IMG/VR virus record: IMGVR_UViG_3300017769_000149 | Location: 1-21,959 of that record | Reading direction: 5' to 3' (one strand) | DNA from: a virus | Length of the DNA stretch: 21,959 bases | Shown: piece by piece, positions 6,459 through 12,532 of the stretch | How positions within the stretch are numbered: position 1 is the first letter of the stretch | Layout: each line of letters opens with the position of its first letter | Notes under the pieces: generated by a model | Told to the model about the DNA's origin: nothing | Databases searched by the model: none | What the model saw: only the letters and a program-made list of their open reading frames with translations | Program-made: the position numbers and the translations under genes

Positions 6459-6949
6459 AAGAGTTTGATTACAGTTTAGATTATGAGAACATTAACTTTC
6501 GGAAGAATCCCGAACTCTATCGTATTGGTAGAGGTGAACAAGGAGTATTGCTAGTTGAACCATATAAATCGGAAATCTGTCAACATTGGAGATTCCGAAC
6601 TCCAGAAATTGCAGAAGTATCGTCTGCTAAAATCACTTCTATGTTTTATGAGTATCTTATTTGCGATGACTTTGTTGGTGCTGATATGGCACGCAAGTTC
6701 CTCATGATGGGATGGACGAGAGCAAGACGATACGCAAACCATCGAAGTGGAAAAAAGTATGATAACAAAGGCAACGTGAAACCACAGGAACCAGATCACT
6801 GGACTTGTGAGAAAGCGGAGTCTGCAAGAATCTTCAAAAAATCATATGATGAGGCTAGACATAACCCAACTTATCGTGTAATGTATGCAAACTGGAGAGC
6901 ATATGAAAGCGCCGTGGGAGGAATAGGCATTTCTCAGGACGACTTATAA
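6455..6949 (+). CDS. DUF4385 family protein
   Basis: A 164-residue protein matching DUF4385, a family shared by phages and bacteria with no known activity. Hallmarks are FDYSLDYENINFRKNPELYR (4-23), GRGEQGVLLVEPYKSEI (25-41), HWRFRTPEIA (44-53) and the MARKFLMMGWTRARRYANH block near 78-96. The C-terminal residues after about 150 (SAVGGIGISQDDL) are encoded by DNA that also forms the 5' half of a candidate tRNA, so the tail may be a secondary addition. It overlaps the preceding gene by 4 bases (ATGA). No membrane segment is present. Confidence 0.85.
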   Translation: MKEFDYSLDYENINFRKNPELYRIGRGEQGVLLVEPYKSEICQHWRFRTPEIAEVSSAKITSMFYEYLICDDFVGADMARKFLMMGWTRARRYANHRSGKKYDNKGNVKPQEPDHWTCEKAESARIFKKSYDEARHNPTYRVMYANWRAYESAVGGIGISQDDL

Positions 6950-6983
6950 TCGTGCAAACTTGGTTCGATTCCAAGACGGCGTA
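6909..6983 (+). tRNA. Candidate tRNA-Ile (anticodon UAU) overlapping the DUF4385 stop
   Basis: A cloverleaf can be drawn over 75 bases. The acceptor stem GCGCCGT (6909-6915) pairs with ACGGCGT (6976-6982), 7 of 7 with one G-U. The D arm is GAGG/TCTC with loop AATAGGCATT containing GG. The anticodon stem ACGA/TCGT has loop CTTATAA, giving T33 and anticodon TAT for the AUA codon. The T arm CTTGG/CCAAG has a perfect TTCGATT loop, and the discriminator is A (6983). Weak points are a G-G mismatch at the fifth anticodon pair, one extra base between D and anticodon stems, and a 4-base variable loop. CCA is not encoded. It overlaps the last 41 bases of the DUF4385 gene, with the UAA stop inside the anticodon loop. 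Confidence 0.62.
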
Positions 6984-6985
6984 TT

Positions 6986-7036
6986 GTAGAGCATATACAT
7001 ACTCTACTGGTTTAAAACATGTTTTAATCGTTTTTT
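6986..7036 (+). terminator. Hairpins and T-run after the tRNA (possible weak terminator)
   Basis: GTAGAG (6986-6991) pairs perfectly with CTCTAC (7002-7007) around a 10-base loop. It is followed by the 16-base palindrome TTAAAACATGTTTTAA (7012-7027) and six T residues (7031-7036). Together they could end the small-gene and tRNA transcript or mark its 3' processing. The second stem is AT-only, so termination would be weak. Confidence 0.35.
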
Positions 7037-7051
7037 GTAAGGAGAATGCCA

Positions 7052-7399
7052 ATGGCAGATCATGAAATTGTAAAGAGAGCGTTTCTCAATAAAACCCCGG
7101 CTCGGGAAGACTTCTTTGTTCTTTCTGTGTCAAACATCGTCGATGTTCTTCCCGGTCAAGTGATCGAAGCATCACAAGTTCAAGACCTCTTTGATGCAGG
7201 TGTTGACGTTACCATCAACCTCCCAATGCCTCCTCAAGGTGGCATGGCTCCTCCCCAAGCAGGGGCACAACAGTTTCGTGATGTCGAAACTGAAAAGCCC
7301 GGTGGTTGCATGAATTGTGGTAAGAAGAAAGAACAACAACTTGATGGTGACATCATCGAAGAAGAAACTTCAGTCGAAGTCGCAGAAGTTTCTGAGTGA
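7052..7399 (+). CDS. Hypothetical protein with Pro/Gly linker and CxxC motif (115 aa)
   Basis: A 115-residue protein: a folded N-terminal part (1-55) with VLSVSNIVDVLPGQVIEA, a Pro/Gly/Met/Gln-rich linker (about 58-72), a GGCMNCGKKK motif (82-91) that could bind a metal, and a very acidic Glu/Val tail. Two ATGs are possible. AAGGAG (7039-7044) is only one base from ATG 7046 but 7 bases from ATG 7052, so I choose 7052. It stands alone between the tRNA region and a strong terminator. I do not recognise the family. Confidence 0.75.
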   Translation: MADHEIVKRAFLNKTPAREDFFVLSVSNIVDVLPGQVIEASQVQDLFDAGVDVTINLPMPPQGGMAPPQAGAQQFRDVETEKPGGCMNCGKKKEQQLDGDIIEEETSVEVAEVSE

Positions 7400-7421
7400 T
7401 CTAAGATCACAATCGAATAAG

Positions 7422-7448
7422 AAAGGGAGCCTTTTGGCTCCCTTTTTT
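7422..7448. terminator. Rho-independent terminator between convergent genes
   Basis: AAAGGGAGCC (7422-7431) and GGCTCCCTTT (7436-7445) form a perfect 10-bp stem with a TTTT loop. On the plus strand the stem runs directly into a T tract ending at 7448, ideal for the 7052 gene. On the minus strand the stem is followed by TTTCTTATTC, a weaker tract, so it may also stop the minus-strand structural operon. The minus-strand stop codon at 7449-7447 overlaps the T run. Confidence 0.9.
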
Positions 7449-10400
7449 AATATGAGTATCCCCCCATTGATCCACTTGATGGTGGTGATGGGGGAGGTGT
7501 TGGTGTTACAGTTGCTCTTCTTGGTGCCGCTGTGGGTACTGGTGTGGGTGCTGGTGTTTGTTGCACATAGGTAATCGCTGCTTGAGTTCGTTCTGTGATT
7601 GAGTAACCCGGATCAACCACAACCGCATTTGTATCTGTGACATCGGTATACTTACCCACAAACACTTGCTCTTCTACATCAGGGTTATCGTTAAACAAAC
7701 AGTTAGTGTCTTTGCAAGAAACACCCGGACTGAAGAAACCACCTTGATGCTGACAAGCAATCCTGTTAACATATCGTTTCTGGAAACCACCCGGCTCCGG
7801 AACGCAACAGCAACCAACTGCACATGGTGTATCATAGTCTTCACATTTGTTCAGTAAAGTTCTGTGTGTAGCGTTTTCTGGACAACCCTGTCCCAGAGTT
7901 GATGTGCTACATGTGTATGAAGTAATGTCTCCAAACTCATTTTGTGTTGGGGTACAACAAAGAAGTGGTTCGTCCGGTCCATATTCACTTCCGCATGGAT
8001 TTCTTGGATCGTCGCAAGATTGTCCAGCAAAAAATGTTTTGGCACTGTCAACACTGTCATCACAATCTTCTGGTCTTGTCGTTTCACCATAGGTGATAAT
8101 TGATCCGTCTGGAAGATACTCTACTTGACAGCAACAACCATTACACGGACCGGATTCACACTCTGCACCGGGATTATGTAATCCACCAAGTCGATCACAA
8201 TCATCTTTTGTTAAGTTGTCAATCGTTGTATTACCAACACAGCAACATCCTTTTGGTGACGGTGTTCCTGTCGGTGAAATTACTGGACCTAAACACTCTG
8301 GACATTCGGTCTGCATAAGTGATTGAACTCGTGCCCAGTATTGATTTGCTCTCGCACATGGTCCACCACCTTCCGCTTCGTTTGGATTCTGATAACAACA
8401 ATCCGGTTTTTGGCAACATCTATGACCGCATGTTCCCTCCTTATGCATTTTTGCTAAGTCTTCGCATGTGTAACATGTGTGTCCGTCTTGACGACTCTTA
8501 TGTCCACTACCTGTGCAAGCAGGGAGTCCACATGTTCGTTTTCCTTGATTTCGAGTCCACCTTCTATACCAACAATAGACAATAAGTCTGGACAGTTTTA
8601 ACTTAAATTGACAACATTCCACTTGAAGCAGTAAAGGAAGTTCGCTACAATCTCGACAAAGCAGTTCATGTGCATTTGCCGGTATGTCGCAGCAGTGTGG
8701 TTCACTTTGTCCTCCACCATAACGACAAACGCTTCTTGCGTCTTCGATGTACGCTGGGAAAATTTGGAATGGACCACAACCATTAGCCGTGGCGGACGCT
8801 CTAGCATCGCATTGTTTAAGCGGCTGTTGATCATCAAACGGATTTCTCCAATCACCAGACTCAACCGCTTGAATCGCTTTGAACAAACACTCCATACAAT
8901 TTGTTTGACATCCTCGTTGTTCACATGTGCAACAAGTGTTTACTCCACCGGGAAAGTCTGGAGGATCTCTTAATGTTGGGTAGTTTCCGTTCGCTATGTC
9001 TTCGGGACTAACGGTGATGTATTCGGGATCATATGGAATTGATCTAGCATAAGTTTCATCATCGACATAGTTACCGTGAAATTGTTGACCCAGCACATCA
9101 AGACCGTTTGGCATAAAGTAGGTAATGCCGTCCAAAACGTGAATATGATACCCAATAAATCCTAGTTGTCTTTCTTCCTCGTTTCTGGCTTGAGTTGGAG
9201 TTGGACTTGCGGCAACTGCGGACTGGGCAGTATTGTAAAGCGGATAATATCCACTAATTGAAAACGGACCAATTGCTCTTTTTTCTTTGACGTTATAAAG
9301 TCCAAGATAATATTCATATAGAGAATCAGAGTTACACGGAAGGTAATACTCTTGATCATTTACTTTTTGTGTTCTGATGCCGGGACAACCCAACATAGAC
9401 GATCTCTTGACTGCTTTTTCTTCAGTGAGGAACATGTCATAGGCTTCAAAAATAGATTCAGAATAATCATTCGTCCGAATGACGGGTGATGTTACAGAAG
9501 ACTCATTTGATGCTTTTTTAACGACAATCTCACCACCAAGATCCGTACCCTCGATGTACCAATAATAATTTCTATAATCAATCGGTGGACGGAATGTAAC
9601 ATAAGCACCAACAGACCCGAGAGATCCAGAGCGATCAACACCGCTACTAAATTCACTTGCACCTACATTACTTCCACCACGAACTTTTGATATCGCAAAT
9701 CTTTTTCCTAAGTTCTTCAAACTAGGATCGGATAAATCGAAACGATAATATTCACCCGCAAAAAGTTCTATGTTTGTTTTGCTTTCATCATTAATGGTAA
9801 ACGAATCGTTATTGTATTTAATATCAAATAGTTCTTTTACAATCTGACGAATTGACCGAGGGACTTTAACTTGTCCAAGCGTTTGAACATAGTCTCTATA
9901 TTCTCCCGTGGAAAGAAGGTTTGTTGGAACAACCTCCGGTTCCTCTGGTTGCTGTGTTAGCAGTTGATCTGAACTCTGAAATGTTTCGGGACAAAGATCA
10001 CAACTACCATCCATTGGACCCTCAACATTTGTTAAGTTATAATCTTCCCTGTCCGCTCGAATTGTAGCCCAGAAATTATAGTTTTCCTCACATTCCACAA
10101 ACTGATTTGGTTCGATATATCTTTGTGTGTTTGTGTCAAAGATTGTTTCTTTTGCATAGTAACAATTTTTAAACTTAGTGTCAGAGCCTCGACCCTTGAA
10201 GAGCGTTATAATAACCGGAGATCCAGTAAAGTTTGCCTCTTCAAGCCTTCGATTGACAGAAATAATTTCTGTGCCGTCACTGGCAATATCAATGTCGGTA
10301 ATTTTGTATAATTTGTTTTCGTTTGCTGCCGCAGATGCCCCAGAAAGTTTTAATGTATCACCAATTAAAGCACCTAAGTTTGCAAAGGATTCACTTGAGT

Positions 10401-10896
10401 CAACACCAAGTTCATTTACAATTTTATATGATTGTGTATTATTTGGTGGAAGAGTGATTCCAATCAAAGGTGTAGTATCAAAAAAGTTTGACTTATAAAT
10501 GTTTCTTTCTGTATCGTAAGAAACACCAGAGACAGGGGTTACTAAAATTCTGTCGTCACCGATGAATCTCTTAAACGTGTAGGTTCCTGAAAAGTCGGCT
10601 TTGATTCCTTGGATAGAATCTGAGTAATTTGCATTTTCAATGGTAAACTGTTTGTTTGTTCCTTTTTTTCGGAAAATTGATTGGAACTCATCCAAGTCCA
10701 AACGATTTTTGACACTGGAGTAGTCAACGAGAACATCAGTTCCCTGAATAATAAAATTTGGTTTACTCGTTAATCTTCTCTCGGAAAATAAATCATCCTC
10801 TGAGTCTATAAACCTCAGTCCTAAAAAAGTCTTTGAATCTACAGCGTTTAATCTTCTGTTAGATGCATAAGAGTCATTATAAATGTCATTATTCAT
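7447..10896 (-). CDS. Large Cys-rich virion structural protein with i-type (destabilase) lysozyme-like domain
   Basis: A 1149-residue protein. Residues 1-645 are beta-rich, with nearly no Cys, and look like tail or baseplate appendage structure. Residues about 655-830 resemble invertebrate-type lysozyme: CMECLFKAIQAVESG (667-681) with candidate catalytic Glu679, GCGPFQIFPAYIEDA (706-720) preceded by candidate Asp697, and CEDLAKMHKEGTCGHRC (811-827) matching the family's C-terminal YARIHNGGPxGC block. Residues 884-1066 hold four CCC-led cysteine repeats; I count about 52 Cys between 655 and 1066. The end is a Pro/Thr linker and GGYSY. It would degrade cell-wall glycan or act as a host-binding disulphide-rich appendage (inference). 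It follows the fibre-like gene with one base between stop and start; AGG lies about 8 bases upstream. Confidence 0.85.
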   Translation of the reverse strand: MNNDIYNDSYASNRRLNAVDSKTFLGLRFIDSEDDLFSERRLTSKPNFIIQGTDVLVDYSSVKNRLDLDEFQSIFRKKGTNKQFTIENANYSDSIQGIKADFSGTYTFKRFIGDDRILVTPVSGVSYDTERNIYKSNFFDTTPLIGITLPPNNTQSYKIVNELGVDSSESFANLGALIGDTLKLSGASAAANENKLYKITDIDIASDGTEIISVNRRLEEANFTGSPVIITLFKGRGSDTKFKNCYYAKETIFDTNTQRYIEPNQFVECEENYNFWATIRADREDYNLTNVEGPMDGSCDLCPETFQSSDQLLTQQPEEPEVVPTNLLSTGEYRDYVQTLGQVKVPRSIRQIVKELFDIKYNNDSFTINDESKTNIELFAGEYYRFDLSDPSLKNLGKRFAISKVRGGSNVGASEFSSGVDRSGSLGSVGAYVTFRPPIDYRNYYWYIEGTDLGGEIVVKKASNESSVTSPVIRTNDYSESIFEAYDMFLTEEKAVKRSSMLGCPGIRTQKVNDQEYYLPCNSDSLYEYYLGLYNVKEKRAIGPFSISGYYPLYNTAQSAVAASPTPTQARNEEERQLGFIGYHIHVLDGITYFMPNGLDVLGQQFHGNYVDDETYARSIPYDPEYITVSPEDIANGNYPTLRDPPDFPGGVNTCCTCEQRGCQTNCMECLFKAIQAVESGDWRNPFDDQQPLKQCDARASATANGCGPFQIFPAYIEDARSVCRYGGGQSEPHCCDIPANAHELLCRDCSELPLLLQVECCQFKLKLSRLIVYCWYRRWTRNQGKRTCGLPACTGSGHKSRQDGHTCYTCEDLAKMHKEGTCGHRCCQKPDCCYQNPNEAEGGGPCARANQYWARVQSLMQTECPECLGPVISPTGTPSPKGCCCVGNTTIDNLTKDDCDRLGGLHNPGAECESGPCNGCCCQVEYLPDGSIITYGETTRPEDCDDSVDSAKTFFAGQSCDDPRNPCGSEYGPDEPLLCCTPTQNEFGDITSYTCSTSTLGQGCPENATHRTLLNKCEDYDTPCAVGCCCVPEPGGFQKRYVNRIACQHQGGFFSPGVSCKDTNCLFNDNPDVEEQVFVGKYTDVTDTNAVVVDPGYSITERTQAAITYVQQTPAPTPVPTAAPRRATVTPTPPPSPPSSGSMGGYSY
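7699..8247 (-). repeat. Four tandem cysteine-rich protein repeats
   Basis: In the 1149-residue protein, residues 884-1066 contain four units that each open with CCC or CC and then follow the pattern C-x-n-C, G/F-rich turn, G-x2-C, x4-6, P/N-C. They begin near residues 884, 921, 980 and 1029. Units 1 and 4 are closest (GCCCV, then CDRLGG or CQHQGG, then PGAEC or PGVSC). The pattern resembles bacterial extracellular GACCL-type cysteine repeats. Divergence between units is high, so the duplication is old. Confidence 0.7.
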
Positions 10897-10897
10897 A

Positions 10898-12187
10898 TTA
10901 AGAACCTAAGTAGTAAACAGTTTGCGCACCTTTGCCACCGCCGGATCGAACATAAATTAATCCAACATCGCTAACGTTTATGAAACAAGACTCACCGGGT
11001 TCAAGTGGATATCCTGCCCCCGCATTCAGTGTCAATGCAAAGTTTCCGACCAGAACACTATCTGTATTGTCAATGTCTGCCTTAATCTTAACACCAACTT
11101 TAACCGACAGACCACTTGTGATTTGTATCGCACCAGTCGGGGGTACGGATTTTAATCCAGCATGGATGATCCCCGGTTGCTCAGTTTCTGAAATCTTAAC
11201 TTTGACATTACCAGAATTAAGATCATTGCGAATTAATGGGATGCTATCAGTATCTTGATTAATACCAGAAAGATTTGTGATAAGAGGTTTCGAGGAACTT
11301 TCAAGAGAATTTACAATATTTGTATCATCAATTGTTTGAGTTCCGCTGAATGAAACCGGAAGAGAGGACAGAGAGGTGACGGGAATCGCACCACCATACT
11401 CACCCTTAACCAGCACTGGTTCACCACCAGAAAGTCCCTGAACTCTCAAAGCGTTACCTGCGGAGTCGTTTGTAACCCCAGTCGTTGCAGAAACGGTTAC
11501 ATTCGCAGTGAATGATGTGTTGGTGACTGCAACTTTCAGAGAGTCTCCAGAGAATCCTGCGGTTGAACCGGATCTGTCTTTTGCTAAAACAACTGGAACA
11601 TATGGTGTTGCGTCTGAGCCGAAAACTTTAATACTGTCGGTTGCAGCAAGAATTGTTCTACCACCAGAAACCCCAATAACACTGTTTTCAATACTAACAC
11701 TGTCCGTTGAGTGATTTAATCTTCTTCCACCAGTTACCGCAATTGCGGTGGCACCACTTAATCCAAAGACGGCAAGTCCAGTATTATTGGAAACATTTAC
11801 CGTTCCTGAAACGGGAACAGGGAAACCACCACTAATACCTTGAATGGTTCCCGTGATACCAACGTTTCCTCCCGTTGAAGTTCCAGCAACTTTAATAAAG
11901 TTATTCGTTACACCTGTTGGCACTGGCTCAAACGGAACAACAATTGTTGCGTTACCAGTAAGACCAACCGAACCAGAGACACCAACAAGTTCTTGGTTAC
12001 TTTGAATTGTGATTGGTAATGGGGTACTTGCCGAAACACGAGTGCTTACAGTGTCATCACCAAAGGCAATTTTCTGGATAGGAATGTGAGCGTTGGTAAT
12101 TCCAACCCCAGATGAAGCGAAATCTGTTGCCATATTGGCTGTGTTACCGCTAATGTCGATGATGATGTTTGATCCGGTATCAGGCAT
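10898..12187 (-). CDS. Repetitive fibre-like virion protein (429 aa)
   Basis: A 429-residue protein dominated by Gly, Ser, Thr, Val and Asn in short beta-type repeats: GVSGS, GLTGN, GITGT, GISGG, GLSGG, GFSGD and similar G-x-S/T-G units recur roughly every 15-35 residues from about 70 to 260. The C-terminal 80 residues form a compact domain (DNTDSVLVGNFALTLNAG, YPLEPGESCFINVSD, GGGKGAQTVYYLGS) of a type common at the ends of phage structural proteins. This suggests a trimeric beta-helical fibre or decoration protein. GGAG is 7 bases before the start. It leads a two-gene minus-strand operon with the Cys-rich protein. No signal peptide or enzymatic motif is seen. Confidence 0.8.
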   Translation of the reverse strand: MPDTGSNIIIDISGNTANMATDFASSGVGITNAHIPIQKIAFGDDTVSTRVSASTPLPITIQSNQELVGVSGSVGLTGNATIVVPFEPVPTGVTNNFIKVAGTSTGGNVGITGTIQGISGGFPVPVSGTVNVSNNTGLAVFGLSGATAIAVTGGRRLNHSTDSVSIENSVIGVSGGRTILAATDSIKVFGSDATPYVPVVLAKDRSGSTAGFSGDSLKVAVTNTSFTANVTVSATTGVTNDSAGNALRVQGLSGGEPVLVKGEYGGAIPVTSLSSLPVSFSGTQTIDDTNIVNSLESSSKPLITNLSGINQDTDSIPLIRNDLNSGNVKVKISETEQPGIIHAGLKSVPPTGAIQITSGLSVKVGVKIKADIDNTDSVLVGNFALTLNAGAGYPLEPGESCFINVSDVGLIYVRSGGGKGAQTVYYLGS

Positions 12188-12196
12188 TTAAAACTC

Positions 12197-12204
12197 CATA
12201 AATA
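12197..12204 (+). promoter_or_regulatory. Late-promoter-like box CATAAATA
   Basis: CATAAATA fits the NATAAATA late-promoter motif described for T4-like cyanophages (T4: TATAAATA). It lies 43 bases before the gp33 ATG and could add late expression of gp33 and gp32. The motif is short and AT-rich, so chance occurrence is possible. Confidence 0.4.
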
Positions 12205-12212
12205 GTTTTGAG

Positions 12213-12241
12213 TTGACTTATCTTCCGAAAGGCCTTATAAT
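12213..12241 (+). promoter_or_regulatory. Sigma70 promoter for gp33/gp32, apparently leaderless
   Basis: TTGACT (12213-12218, five of six consensus) and TATAAT (12236-12241, perfect) are separated by exactly 17 bases. The gp33 ATG at 12248 is 6 bases after the -10 box, just where transcription should start, and there is no Shine-Dalgarno sequence. This repeats the arrangement at 4479-4513. Confidence 0.75.
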
Positions 12242-12247
12242 TCTGTC

Positions 12248-12475
12248 ATGGTATTTATTGATCAAGAACAAGAAAAGTTTTGTAAACAAGTTGAAAAATA
12301 TGTTTCCGAAAATGGTGGAACATATTTAGACGCTGTTTTATGTATATGTAAAGAAAATAACATCTCACCGGAGGTTGGTGGAAAAATGATTTCTAAACCT
12401 CTAAAAGAGAAGTTGCAAATGGAAGCGATTGAGTTAAACTATCGTTTGCCCAACGTTGGGGCAAGTTTATTTTGA
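12248..12475 (+). CDS. 33: gp33-like late promoter transcription accessory protein
   Basis: A 75-residue protein placed directly before gp32, as T4 gp33 is close to gp32. The diagnostic block is TYLDAVLCICKENNISPEV (25-43) followed by ISKPLKEKLQMEAIELNYRL (48-67), matching the cyanophage gp33 pattern of DAVLxxCEE, I-x-PE, S-x-PLKEK and E-x2-LN. In T4, gp33 bridges RNA polymerase and the gp45 sliding clamp so that gp55-bound polymerase fires late promoters. The T4 clamp-binding tail is hydrophobic and acidic; the end here (NVGASLF) is hydrophobic. The ATG is 6 bases after a consensus -10 box with no Shine-Dalgarno sequence, and no other good in-frame start exists upstream of the conserved block. 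Confidence 0.8.
   Translation: MVFIDQEQEKFCKQVEKYVSENGGTYLDAVLCICKENNISPEVGGKMISKPLKEKLQMEAIELNYRLPNVGASLF
12252..12259 (-). promoter_or_regulatory. Late-promoter-like box AATAAATA for the fibre operon
   Basis: On the minus strand 12259-12252 reads AATAAATA, matching the NATAAATA late motif of T4-like cyanophages. It lies inside the first codons of gp33 and 64 bases upstream of the fibre-like gene start at 12187, leaving a leader of about 55 bases with a good ribosome site. Position and strand fit a late structural operon. Confidence 0.5.
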
Positions 12476-12476
12476 A

Positions 12477-12525
12477 GTGGGGAGTTCCCACCAAGTATCA
12501 GACCGAGGGAGATCCTCGGGGAAAG
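12477..12525 (+). promoter_or_regulatory. Structured gp32 leader: two hairpins and a sequesterable ribosome site
   Basis: The 57-base gap before gp32 contains hairpin GTGGG/CCCAC (12477-12481, 12487-12491; loop GAGTT) and hairpin CCGAGG/CCTCGG (12503-12508, 12514-12519; loop GAGAT). The second abuts the ribosome site GGGGAAAG (12518-12525), 7 bases before the ATG, and TTCCC (12485-12489) could pair with GGGAA in that site. An A-rich run follows. T4 gp32 represses its own mRNA through a structured leader in the same relative place, so autoregulation is plausible. Confidence 0.5.
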
Positions 12526-12532
12526 AAAATTT

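Noticed and set aside
7396-7410. GTGATC/GATCAC hairpin over the stop of the 7052 gene
   Set aside because: The stem is perfect but short, with a 3-base loop and no T run; the real terminator lies 12 bases further on.
7317-7574. 85-residue plus-strand ORF crossing the terminator
   Set aside because: It overlaps the 7052 gene, runs through a strong terminator and into antisense of the structural gene, and is low-complexity.
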